A DNA stretch of 64,000 nt from Gammaproteobacteria bacterium (GTDB lineage Bacteria > Pseudomonadota > Gammaproteobacteria > JAADGQ01), in NCBI GenBank assembly GCA_021648145.1, contig JAKITI010000001.1:1-64000 (forward strand), in the 5' to 3' direction. The translations under genes and the position numbers were made by a program. This document shows, piece after piece, positions 1-7,434 of the stretch (positions are counted from its first letter, which is position 1; each line of letters starts with the position of its first letter). The notes under the pieces are model-generated. The model made no database searches, had not been told where the DNA came from, and was given only the letters and a program-made list of their open reading frames with translations.

Positions 1-836
1 TTACACGCTTAAAACCCATTGCCTTAATCGACAAATACCAAGCCTATCAACTGCTAGACAATAGCTGGCAAACCATCGCCACCGATTTAGAAATACTGCA
101 AAGCGAAGGCTTTGCGGTTAGTAAACAAGTTGACCCGCACATGGTCACTAAAAAAGTTAAAGGCAAAGATACCGAAGTACAAGACGGCTGGCAAGGACAT
201 ATACTGCCGTTTAATTTAGTGCAACGCACTTACCTGAGTGACGAACTGCATGCACTCAAGCAACAAGAAAATCGCCTGGCCGAAATCAGTGCCGAATTTG
301 AAACCCTATTAGAATCGCTTTCTGAAGAAGAAAAAGAAGCCGACACCATCAAAGAAAGCAACGATGCTTTTATTAATGCCGCCGTGATTAAAGCCGCCAA
401 GCAATTCAAGGCCGAAATAAAAGCCAACGGCGCATTTGAAACAGAAAGCTATGAAGCCAAAATTCTAAACGTCGATGCCTTGATTAGCGAAGAGAAAAAA
501 CTTAAAAAATCCCTCAAAGCCGATAGCGAAGCACTGCACCTGCAAACCAAAGCCACCATCGAAAACTTAAGCGATGAGCAAGTGCATGAACTGCTAAAAC
601 TTAAATGGATCAGCCCACTGCTAAGCGAACTGAACAAACTGCCCGATGACCTGATTAACCAACTCACCCGCCAAGTGCAGCACCTCGCCGATAAATACGC
701 CACCACCTATGGCGATATTGCCAGCGACATTCAAGAAAGTGAAAAACAGCTGGCAGGCTTGATTGACGAGCTAGAGGGTAACGCCTTTGATAAGCAGGCA
801 CTGGCTGAATTTAAAACCTTTTTGCAGGGTAACTAA
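1..836 (+). CDS. hsdM: Type I restriction-modification DNA methyltransferase subunit HsdM, C-terminal part
   Basis: The frame is open from the left edge of the window (first complete codon at position 3), so this is the C-terminal part of a gene that begins outside; the internal ATG at 141 is not the start. HsdM supplies the N6-adenine methyltransferase activity of a type I complex and binds HsdS. The catalytic SAM-binding and NPPY region lies off the window. What remains is the charged, helical C-terminal segment typical of HsdM, beginning with a stretch like LIDKYQAYQLLD and a glutamate/lysine-rich coiled region. The stop is followed after 2 nt by hsdS, so the genes are co-transcribed. The family identification rests on this tail plus the hsdS and hsdR neighbours. 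Confidence 0.9.
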   Translation, partial: TRLKPIALIDKYQAYQLLDNSWQTIATDLEILQSEGFAVSKQVDPHMVTKKVKGKDTEVQDGWQGHILPFNLVQRTYLSDELHALKQQENRLAEISAEFETLLESLSEEEKEADTIKESNDAFINAAVIKAAKQFKAEIKANGAFETESYEAKILNVDALISEEKKLKKSLKADSEALHLQTKATIENLSDEQVHELLKLKWISPLLSELNKLPDDLINQLTRQVQHLADKYATTYGDIASDIQESEKQLAGLIDELEGNAFDKQALAEFKTFLQGN

Positions 837-838
837 AG

Positions 839-2053
839 ATGAGTGTTGAAAATAACATACCTGAAATTCGATTTAAGGGGTTTAATGGGGCGTGGGAGTT
901 TCAAACAATTGAAAAATTGATAAAAGATGAAATATTACTACCGCCTAAAGATGGTAATCACGGTAATATCCACCCAAAATCAACAGATTTTGTAGATTTT
1001 GGCATTCCATTTATTATGGCTAATAACATAAAAGAAGGAAAGATAGAACTTTATAATTGCTCGCATATAAGTAAAGAGCAAGCCGACTCTTTACAAAAAG
1101 GTTTTGCAAAGGAAGGGGATGTTTTATTGACACATAAAGGGACTGTGGGTGAGGTTGCTATTGTGTTAAAAAATAAATTTTCTTATTTAATGCTTACCCC
1201 ACAAGTAACTTATTATCGAGTCTTAAAAAATAAAGTACTTGATCATAAGTTTCTAGCTACTTCTTTTGTTACGGGCAGTTTTCAATATACTCTCAAAGAG
1301 GTGTCTGGTGGTGGAACAAGAGCTTACATTGGAATTACTGAACAGCAAGAACTTGGAATATCAATCCCTCCCAAAGCAACCGAACAAACCAAAATCGGCA
1401 ACTATTTCCAACAGCTCGATACCCTTATTTCCCAGCATCAGCAAAAGCATGACAAGCTGTTAAACCTTAAAAAATCCCTGCTCGAAAAAATGTTTCCCAA
1501 ACAGGGCAAAGACGAACCTGAAATTCGTTTTAAGGGCTTTAGTGGGGCGTGGGAAGAGCGGGGGTTGGGGGAGGTTTGTGAAATTACTACAGGGAAATTG
1601 GATGCTAATGCCATGAACAAGGATGGTAAGTATGATTTTTATACATCAGGGGTTCAAAAATACAGGATAGATTACCCAGCATTTGAAGGTCCTGCGATTA
1701 CAATTGCAGGTAATGGGGCAACTGTTGGTTATATGCATTTAGCAAATGGGAAGTTTAATGCTTACCAACGTACTTATGTATTAACGAAGTTTGTAGCAAA
1801 TCGGATTTTTATATATTTTATGGTTGGAAATGTCCTCCCTATTAAGATTAATCAAGAAGTTAGAGCTGGCAATATCCCATATATTGTTCTTGATATGCTC
1901 ACAGATCTTAAGATTCTCATGCCTAGCAAGTCCGAACAAACCAAAATCGGCAACCTCTTCAAAAACCTAGACACCCTACTAAGCCAGCACCAAAGCCAAC
2001 TAAAAAAACTCAAACAGATCAAACAAGCCTGCTTGGCTAAGATGTTTGTCTAA
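839..2053 (+). CDS. hsdS: Type I restriction-modification specificity subunit HsdS
   Basis: A 404-residue specificity subunit that recognises the bipartite DNA target of the type I enzyme and scaffolds two HsdM and two HsdR. It has the usual two-fold layout: target recognition domain 1 (about 20-190), a conserved helical spacer (about 190-245), target recognition domain 2 (about 245-360) and a second helical spacer to the end. Each half opens with the same EIRFKGF motif (residues 9 and 228) and closes with an EQTKIGN helix, giving direct DNA repeats within the gene. By eye the recognition domains are more AT-rich than the flanking hsdM and hsdR, as expected for exchangeable modules. The target sequence cannot be predicted from this. 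Confidence 0.95.
   Translation: MSVENNIPEIRFKGFNGAWEFQTIEKLIKDEILLPPKDGNHGNIHPKSTDFVDFGIPFIMANNIKEGKIELYNCSHISKEQADSLQKGFAKEGDVLLTHKGTVGEVAIVLKNKFSYLMLTPQVTYYRVLKNKVLDHKFLATSFVTGSFQYTLKEVSGGGTRAYIGITEQQELGISIPPKATEQTKIGNYFQQLDTLISQHQQKHDKLLNLKKSLLEKMFPKQGKDEPEIRFKGFSGAWEERGLGEVCEITTGKLDANAMNKDGKYDFYTSGVQKYRIDYPAFEGPAITIAGNGATVGYMHLANGKFNAYQRTYVLTKFVANRIFIYFMVGNVLPIKINQEVRAGNIPYIVLDMLTDLKILMPSKSEQTKIGNLFKNLDTLLSQHQSQLKKLKQIKQACLAKMFV
860..897 (+). repeat. hsdS internal direct repeat, copy 1
   Basis: This 38-bp segment, encoding the EIRFKGF start of the first recognition domain, matches 1517-1554 at 35 of 38 positions by direct comparison. Together with a perfect 22-bp repeat (1381-1402 and 1933-1954), it provides homology for domain exchange within hsdS. 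Confidence 0.85.
1517..1554 (+). repeat. hsdS internal direct repeat, copy 2
   Basis: Second copy of the 38-bp repeat at 860-897 (three mismatches). It marks the start of the second half of HsdS. Confidence 0.85.
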
Positions 2054-2071
2054 CACAGAGGAAATGCACTC

Positions 2072-2689
2072 ATGACCTTAGAAAATAAGCTAAACATCAC
2101 CGATGCGGTAGAGCTGGCAAGAGTTGAAGAAAGGCTCAGCAAAGCCAAAGCGCATCAACTGTTTAGTAGCGGTTTTTTAGGCAAGCTCAAAGCAGGCAGC
2201 TTTCAGGCATTGGCCGATATTCACCAGTTTCTTTTTAGTGATATTGATGACTTTGCAGGCAAATGTCGCACTGTAAATATAGCAAAAGGCAATTTCAGAT
2301 TTGCCCCCGTTATGTACCTAAAGGCGGCTCTAGACAACATAGAAACCATGCCACAATCAAGCTTTGATGAAATTATTGAAAAATATGGTGAGATGAACAT
2401 TGCCCATCCCTTTCGAGAAGGTAATGGGCGCAGTACACGAATTTGGCTGGATCTCATCTTAAAACACGAACTGCAACAAGTGGTTGACTGGAGCCGTGTT
2501 GATAAAAATGACTACTTACTGGCAATGGAGCGCAGTCCTGTTAAAGATGTGGAAATTAAAGTGTTACTCAAACAAGCCTTAACAAACAAAATTTATGACA
2601 GTGCCATTTACATGAAAGGCATTGATGCCAGCTATTACTATGAAGGCTATACCCTTTATAAAACCGAAGACATGGAAGGCAAATCGTGA
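2072..2689 (+). CDS. Fic-domain protein with C-terminal autoinhibitory motif (class III Fic AMP transferase)
   Basis: A 205-residue Fic protein, a family that transfers AMP (or another nucleotide part) from a nucleotide to target-protein hydroxyls. The full active motif HPFREGNGR starts at His112 and continues S-T-R, matching HxFx(D/E)GNGRxxR, so catalysis should be possible. Near the C terminus, Ser187-YYY-Glu191-Gly192 fits the inhibitory helix motif (S/T)xxxE(G/N). This is the class III arrangement known from the roughly 190-residue Neisseria meningitidis Fic, in which the helix blocks ATP binding until it is relieved. The gene sits between hsdS (18 nt upstream) and hsdR (10 nt downstream) and must be co-transcribed with them. 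Its target is unknown; it may regulate the restriction enzyme, act as a toxin, or be a passenger. Confidence 0.9.
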   Translation: MTLENKLNITDAVELARVEERLSKAKAHQLFSSGFLGKLKAGSFQALADIHQFLFSDIDDFAGKCRTVNIAKGNFRFAPVMYLKAALDNIETMPQSSFDEIIEKYGEMNIAHPFREGNGRSTRIWLDLILKHELQQVVDWSRVDKNDYLLAMERSPVKDVEIKVLLKQALTNKIYDSAIYMKGIDASYYYEGYTLYKTEDMEGKS

Positions 2690-2699
2690 AGGCAAAGCA

Positions 2700-5600
2700 A
2701 TGACATTCAAAACCGAAGCCGCCTTTGAAACCGCCCTTATCAATGAGCTAAAAAACAAAGGTTGGGAGAGTGAGGTGCTAAAAAACTCTACAGAAGCTGA
2801 CTTGCTGGGCAACTGGGCGACCATTCTGTTTGAAAACAACCGAGATATTGACCGCTTAAACGATGTGCTGCTGACCCACAGCGAAATGCAACAGATTATT
2901 GAGCAGATACGCGATTTAAAAACCCCGCTGAAACTCAATGGCTTTATTAACGGTAAAACCGTTGCCATTACCCGCGATAACCCAGACGATGCTTTGCACT
3001 TAGGCAAAGAAGTCAGCCTTAAAATCTACGACCGTCAAGAGATTGCCGCAGGGCAAAGCCGTTACCAAATTGTGCAGCAACCGCAGTTTGCAAAAAAATC
3101 AAACATCTTAAACAACCGCCGTGGCGATGTGCTGTTGCTGATTAACGGCATGCCCGTTATTCACATTGAGCTAAAGCGTAGCGGTGTGCCAGTGAGTCAG
3201 GCATATCATCAAATAGAAAAATATTCTGCAGAGGGTGTTTTTAGTGGGCTGTTTTCATTGGTGCAGATATTTGTGGCGATGGAACCCAACGAGACCCGCT
3301 ACTTTGCCAACCCCGGAGTGGACGGCAAGTTTAATAAAGATTTTTATTTTAAATGGGCAGACTTTAATAACGAGCCGATTAACCACTGGAAAGGCATTGC
3401 CGCGAGCTTGTTGTCTATCCCCATGGCGCATCAGCTTATTGGTTTTTATACGGTGGCCGATGGCTCGGACGGTGTGCTTAAAGTGATGCGCAGTTACCAG
3501 TATTATGCTGCCAATGCCATCTCAGATAAGGTTGCAAAAACCAACTGGGCAGATAAAGACCGTTTGGGCGGGTATGTGTGGCATACCACGGGGTCTGGTA
3601 AAACCATGACCAGTTTTAAATCAGCGCAATTGATTAGCCATTCTAAAGATGCCGATAAGGTGATTTTTTTAATGGATAGAATTGAGCTGGGGGTGCAATC
3701 TTTACGCGAGTATCAAGGCTTTGCCAGTGACAGCGAAGAGGTGCAGGCCACGGAAAATACGGGGGTGTTGATTAGCAAACTAAAAAGTACTGACCCTGCT
3801 AATACCTTGATTGTCACCTCGATTCAAAAAATGAGTAATATTAATGAAGATGCCAATGACGAAGGCGTGAGTTTACAAAGCCATGACATTGAGCAGATAA
3901 ACGCCAAACGGATAGTGTTTATCATCGACGAAGCCCATCGCTCTACCTTTGGCGATATGCTGATTACCATTAAAAAAACCTTTCCCTCGGCGATCTTTTT
4001 TGGCTTTACTGGCACACCGATTCATGAAGAGAACCAGAAAAAACACAACACCACCTCATCGGTGTTTGGCAATGAACTGCATCGTTACAGCATCGCCGAT
4101 GGTATTCGCGATAAAAATGTCTTGGGCTTTGACCCGTATAAAGTGCTGACCTATAAAGACAGTGATTTACGCCAAGCAGTGGCACTGCAAAAAGCCAAGG
4201 CAAATACACCAAGCGAAGCCTTAGCTAACCCCGATAAAAAAGCGATTTATAACCGCTATATGAATAAAACCAAGGTTGGCATGAAGGGGCGTACGGATGA
4301 TAAAGGCAACTACATCAAAGGCATTGAAGATGAGTTGCCAGCATCACAATACAGCCGTGAGGAACATCAAATCAAGGTGGTTGAAGACATTGTTGAAAAC
4401 TGGGTTACGCTGAGCCAAGACAGTCAATTTCATGCGATTTTTGCCACGCATAGTATCCCAGAAGCTATAAACTATTATCGTTTGTTAAAAGAGGCAAAGC
4501 CTGAGTTAAAAATCACCGCATTGTTTGACCCGAACATTGATAATGGCGGCGGTGTGTTGTTTAAACAAGAGGGCTTGGTGGAAATCATGGAGGACTACAA
4601 CAAACGCTATGAACAAGACTTTACACTGGCAACTCACGGCAAATTTAAAAAAGACATTGCCGCAAGGCTCGCCCACAAAAAACCGTATGTAAGAGTTGGT
4701 ACCATGCCCGAACAGCAGATTGACCTATTGATTGTGGTCGATCAAATGCTCACCGGTTTTGATTCTAAGTGGCTCAATACCTTGTATCTGGACAAGTTGC
4801 TAAGATATGAAAACATTATTCAAGCCTTTTCACGTACCAATCGCCTCTACAACGAGAACGAAAAACCCTTTGGCACCATACGCTACTATCGAAAACCACA
4901 CACGATGGAACGCAATATCAACGCGGCGGTTAAGCTCTATTCTGGCGATAAAGACATTGGGCTTTTTGTTGAAAAACTTGAGAGTAATTTAAAATGGTTA
5001 AATGTCATTTATGCTGACATCGCTGAGTTATTTGATAATGCGGGAGTTAGTAACTTTGAAAAGCTTCCCGGTGACATAGCGGTGTGCGGGCAATTTGCCA
5101 AACTGTTTAAAGCGTTTAATGAACATTTAGAAGCGGCTAAAATTCAAGGGTTTACTTGGAAGGAGTCCACTTATACCTTTGGAAAAGGCAAAACCAAATC
5201 AGAGATAACACTTGACCTTGATGAAAAAACCTATTTAACGCTGGTGTTACGTTACAAAGAGTTATCAAGTGGTGATGGCAACAGTGACGGCAGTGGAGAT
5301 GATGATGTGCCGTTTGAGATTGATGGTTATATCACCGAAATCGACACGGGGGTGATTGATGCGGATTATATGAATAGCCGCTTTGAGAAATACCTTAAAA
5401 CACTCACTCAAGCAGGCGTTGATCTTGAGCAAATCCAAAAAGATATAGATGAGCTGCATAAATCGTTTGCCACACTCACACAGGAAGAGCAAAAGTACGC
5501 CAATATATTCCTCAATGATGTGCAACGCGGTGAAGTAACACTAGAGGCAGGAAAAACCTTTAGAGAGTACATCACTGAATATCAGTCTTACGCTAACAAT

Positions 5601-5885
5601 GCGCAAATTACAGATATTGCTCAACAGTTTGGTTTGGATGAAACCGAGTTCAATAAAAAATTAAACAAGCTGATGAATACTGGGGTGACAGCAACCAACA
5701 TTAATGAGTTTGGCCGCTTTGATGATTTGAAAAGTGGCGTTGATAAAGCGAAGGCAAAAGCTTATTTTGAAAAACTCGAAGGTGAAAATCTTTCGGTATT
5801 CAAGGTCAATATAAAAACAGATAGATTGCTACAGGATTTTATTATCAGAAGTGTTAATTTTGTTTGCATAGCTCGAACCTCTTGA
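2700..5885 (+). CDS. hsdR: Type I restriction endonuclease subunit HsdR
   Basis: The restriction and translocation subunit, 1061 residues from the ATG at 2700. The frame is open back to 2622, but that stretch overlaps fic and lacks homology-like sequence. It has a PD-(D/E)xK nuclease motif IELKRS near residue 157, Walker A TTGSGKT near 296, a DEAH box near 410, then GFTGTP and a QAFSRTNR motif VI: an SF2 translocase. The length is normal for this HsdR group and all catalytic motifs are intact. The last residues (IIRSVNFVCIARTS) look unlike the usual family ending, so the extreme C terminus may have been replaced. It is the last gene of the hsdM-hsdS-fic-hsdR operon. Confidence 0.95.
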   Translation: MTFKTEAAFETALINELKNKGWESEVLKNSTEADLLGNWATILFENNRDIDRLNDVLLTHSEMQQIIEQIRDLKTPLKLNGFINGKTVAITRDNPDDALHLGKEVSLKIYDRQEIAAGQSRYQIVQQPQFAKKSNILNNRRGDVLLLINGMPVIHIELKRSGVPVSQAYHQIEKYSAEGVFSGLFSLVQIFVAMEPNETRYFANPGVDGKFNKDFYFKWADFNNEPINHWKGIAASLLSIPMAHQLIGFYTVADGSDGVLKVMRSYQYYAANAISDKVAKTNWADKDRLGGYVWHTTGSGKTMTSFKSAQLISHSKDADKVIFLMDRIELGVQSLREYQGFASDSEEVQATENTGVLISKLKSTDPANTLIVTSIQKMSNINEDANDEGVSLQSHDIEQINAKRIVFIIDEAHRSTFGDMLITIKKTFPSAIFFGFTGTPIHEENQKKHNTTSSVFGNELHRYSIADGIRDKNVLGFDPYKVLTYKDSDLRQAVALQKAKANTPSEALANPDKKAIYNRYMNKTKVGMKGRTDDKGNYIKGIEDELPASQYSREEHQIKVVEDIVENWVTLSQDSQFHAIFATHSIPEAINYYRLLKEAKPELKITALFDPNIDNGGGVLFKQEGLVEIMEDYNKRYEQDFTLATHGKFKKDIAARLAHKKPYVRVGTMPEQQIDLLIVVDQMLTGFDSKWLNTLYLDKLLRYENIIQAFSRTNRLYNENEKPFGTIRYYRKPHTMERNINAAVKLYSGDKDIGLFVEKLESNLKWLNVIYADIAELFDNAGVSNFEKLPGDIAVCGQFAKLFKAFNEHLEAAKIQGFTWKESTYTFGKGKTKSEITLDLDEKTYLTLVLRYKELSSGDGNSDGSGDDDVPFEIDGYITEIDTGVIDADYMNSRFEKYLKTLTQAGVDLEQIQKDIDELHKSFATLTQEEQKYANIFLNDVQRGEVTLEAGKTFREYITEYQSYANNAQITDIAQQFGLDETEFNKKLNKLMNTGVTATNINEFGRFDDLKSGVDKAKAKAYFEKLEGENLSVFKVNIKTDRLLQDFIIRSVNFVCIARTS

Positions 5886-5913
5886 CGTACGTTTATATTG
5901 AAGCAGTACGTCA
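5883..5913. repeat. Inverted repeat overlapping the hsdR stop codon
   Basis: TGACGTAC at 5883-5890 and GTACGTCA at 5906-5913 form perfect 8-bp arms around a 15-nt loop. The left arm contains the hsdR stop. No run of T follows, so a simple intrinsic terminator is unlikely; it could be a protein site or the trace of a rearrangement boundary. Confidence 0.6.
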
Positions 5914-6049
5914 CACGAGTATATGTGTCAATGTTGCACGACAACTATTTTTCAGTAGTACGAGGATTTTTTGAGGAGTAATGCCATACCATTGGCGGGG
6001 TAAAATCAATATCTTTACGATTGATGCCTGTATTAATTATGATTTGGAA

Positions 6050-6123
6050 TTGACATGGTAATGCAATCGCATTACCACTTAAATAAGTGCCAACTCCCTT
6101 TACTATGCTGGAGGTTCAATATA
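6050..6123 (+). repeat. Decayed duplicate of the prlF-yhaV promoter/leader
   Basis: This 74-bp segment aligns with 7031-7105, with about ten differences and one 1-nt gap. It keeps the TTGACA hexamer (6050-6055), the TAATGC-AATC-GCATTA palindrome (6059-6074), the leader AAGTGCCAACTCCCTTTA and the GGAGG ribosome site. The position equal to the prlF start codon reads ATA and no reading frame follows. The -10 equivalent is TACCAC, weaker than in the intact copy. Confidence 0.85.
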
Positions 6124-6153
6124 AAAAATCGGGGTCAGAGTAAAATAAAATAT

Positions 6154-6174
6154 TCGCTCTATGTGAGCGATTTT
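6154..6174 (+). terminator. Possible weak terminator hairpin
   Basis: TCGCTC (6154-6159) and GAGCGA (6165-6170) pair perfectly around a 5-nt loop and are followed by TTTT. The stem is short, so this is only a candidate. Confidence 0.3.
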
Positions 6175-6376
6175 CTCACTGAGTTCATGGTTTTTTCTGT
6201 ATGAGCAGCCATATCTACTTGGTCTTCAGAAGATAATAATTCATATGATGTTTTACTCTATTTTTATCGTTCATGAAAAGGTAAAAAATATGTTGCAAGC
6301 CAAATCCATCTGTCGACATCTATTGCGCTCTCTACTCTATTTAGCCCGCCAATGAGCATGACGTTTAAAATAGGAA

Positions 6377-6417
6377 TTGATATTCCGTACGTTTTATCGT
6401 ACGCTAAATCAAGGAGG
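6377..6417 (+). promoter_or_regulatory. yefM-yoeB promoter and autoregulatory operator
   Basis: A -35-like TTGATA (6377-6382) lies 17 nt before TACGCT (6400-6405). Two CGTACG palindromes (6386-6391 and 6398-6403), 12 bp centre to centre, lie in and over this spacer, as expected for repression by the YefM-YoeB complex; known yefM operators carry paired palindromes with a TGTACA core. A strong GGAGG (6413-6417) precedes the yefM ATG by 8 nt. Confidence 0.6.
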
Positions 6418-6425
6418 AATTTATT

Positions 6426-6668
6426 ATGACTATACTGAATGCAACAGAAGCTCGTTCTAGGCTTTATAGCCTTATTGATGAGGCTGCAGACACTCACCAA
6501 CCCATTATAATTACAGGAAAAAGAGGTAATGCTGTTCTTGTTTCCGAGGATGATTGGAATGCAATTGCTGAAACGTTACATTTGTTGTCATTAGCTGGAA
6601 TGAGGGATTCAATTAAAGAAGGCATGGCTCAAAATATATCAGAATGCTCTAAGGAGCTTGATTGGTGA
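6426..6668 (+). CDS. yefM: YefM-type antitoxin (Phd/YefM family)
   Basis: An 80-residue type II antitoxin. The N-terminal half carries the Phd/YefM DNA-binding fold, with the signature run TEARSRLYSLIDEA, then PIIITGKRGNAVLVSEDDW. The acidic C-terminal part (GMAQNISECSKELDW) is the usual toxin-neutralising segment. The start is set by the GGAGG at 6413-6417. It overlaps the toxin gene by 4 nt (GTGA), which indicates translational coupling. It should bind the toxin and together they should repress the promoter through the paired CGTACG sites. The family call is firm; cognate pairing is inferred from adjacency. Confidence 0.93.
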   Translation: MTILNATEARSRLYSLIDEAADTHQPIIITGKRGNAVLVSEDDWNAIAETLHLLSLAGMRDSIKEGMAQNISECSKELDW

Positions 6669-6928
6669 ACTGGGAGTTAGTGTATACAAAACAGGCAAAA
6701 AAAGATGCCAATAAAATTGCAGCATCTGGGTTGAAACAGAAGGTTAAATCGTTGCTGGAGTTATTAGAAGAGAATCCATATAAAAAACCACCTCCTTATG
6801 AAAAATTAGTTGGAGATTTGTCTGGTGCATATTCACGCAGAATAAATATTCAACATCGATTGGTCTATCAAGTTTATGAAGAAGAGCATGTTGTTAAAGT
6901 TATTCGAATGTGGACGCACTACGGTTAG
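6665..6928 (+). CDS. yoeB: YoeB/Txe-family mRNA interferase toxin
   Basis: An 87-residue toxin of the RelE superfamily, YoeB/Txe branch, which cleaves mRNA at the ribosomal A site. Recognisable parts are the opening WELVYTKQAKKDA, the middle YEKLVGDLSGAYSRRINIQHRLVYQVY and the ending VIRMWTHYG, where the conserved C-terminal His-Tyr of YoeB is kept. The length matches E. coli YoeB (84 residues). GTG at 6665 is preferred because it overlaps the yefM stop; TTG at 6662 is in frame but less likely. Nothing suggests inactivation. Confidence 0.93.
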   Translation: MNWELVYTKQAKKDANKIAASGLKQKVKSLLELLEENPYKKPPPYEKLVGDLSGAYSRRINIQHRLVYQVYEEEHVVKVIRMWTHYG

Positions 6929-6931
6929 AGC

Positions 6932-6948
6932 TGAGCATCCAATGCTTA
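6932..6948 (+). terminator. Small hairpin after yoeB
   Basis: TGAGCAT and ATGCTTA form a 7-bp stem (one G-T pair) with a CCA loop, starting 4 nt after the yoeB stop. Only a broken T-rich stretch follows, so terminator function is tentative. Confidence 0.3.
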
Positions 6949-7030
6949 GAATATCTTTTATCGTTACAGATGCCATCAAGTAATACCTTGCTGCACTATG
7001 GCGACTGTTAGGCGACGTTGATTTAGAGAG

Positions 7031-7059
7031 TTGACACAGTAATGCAATCGCATTACTAT
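7031..7059 (+). promoter_or_regulatory. prlF-yhaV promoter with an embedded palindromic operator
   Basis: TTGACA (7031-7036), a 17-nt spacer and TACTAT (7054-7059) form a good sigma-70 promoter. The palindrome TAATGC-AATC-GCATTA (7040-7055) fills the spacer and touches the -10, so a protein bound there would block RNA polymerase. This suits autoregulation by the PrlF-YhaV complex. Confidence 0.7.
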
Positions 7060-7105
7060 TTAAAACAAGTGCCAACTCCCTTTATTGTGCTGGAGGTTTA
7101 ATATG
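7031..7105 (+). repeat. Intact copy of the duplicated prlF promoter/leader
   Basis: Matches 6050-6123 with one 1-nt gap. This copy ends in a functional ATG, that of prlF, at 7103. Confidence 0.85.
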
Positions 7106-7432
7106 GAAAACTCATTATTAATAACTGAATCAACTCTGACTGATCGGTACCAAACCACTGTGCCTGCCGTGGTGCGTAAAGCTCTACGCCTGAACAAGCG
7201 TGAGAAAATTCGCTACACCATTAAACCCGATGGCAATGTTCTTTTATCTCGAGCAGATATGGATGAAGCAGATCCAGTTCTAGGCAGCTTTCTGGGCTTT
7301 CTAGCTAACAATATCAAACAAAATCCGCAACATGTGCAAGCCATGAGCCCCGAGCTGATTGCTCACATTCAGAGCTTGGTTGCAGAGGTCGAAATCGACC
7401 TTGATGCTCCTCTCAATGATGAGGATGAATAG
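7103..7432 (+). CDS. prlF: PrlF (SohA)-family antitoxin
   Basis: A 109-residue antitoxin with an AbrB-type swapped-hairpin DNA-binding region at the N terminus (STLTDRYQTTVPAVVRKALRL) and the PrlF-specific C-terminal part (FLGFLANNIKQNPQHVQ...VEIDLDAPLNDEDE). It neutralises the ribonuclease YhaV and should bind the promoter. The ATG at 7103 is chosen because GGAGG (7092-7096) lies 6 nt upstream; an in-frame TTG at 7085 would run through that ribosome site. The toxin gene follows after 2 nt. It resembles E. coli PrlF along its full length. Confidence 0.93.
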   Translation: MENSLLITESTLTDRYQTTVPAVVRKALRLNKREKIRYTIKPDGNVLLSRADMDEADPVLGSFLGFLANNIKQNPQHVQAMSPELIAHIQSLVAEVEIDLDAPLNDEDE

Positions 7433-7434
7433 TT

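Larger units (their letters stand above)
5886..6425. other. Gene-free stretch between the restriction operon and yefM-yoeB
   Basis: About 540 bp with no credible reading frame. It holds the inverted repeat at the hsdR stop, a decayed copy of the prlF promoter region (6050-6123), a small hairpin followed by TTTT (6154-6174) and the yefM promoter-operator. The rest shows nothing recognisable and looks like eroded intergenic DNA. Confidence 0.6.

Noticed and set aside
6132-6150. GGGGTCAGAGTAAAATAAAA, similar to sequence seen near REP-associated transposase genes
   Set aside because: It is short and single, with no transposase frame and no flanking repeats, so it is not called as a mobile element.
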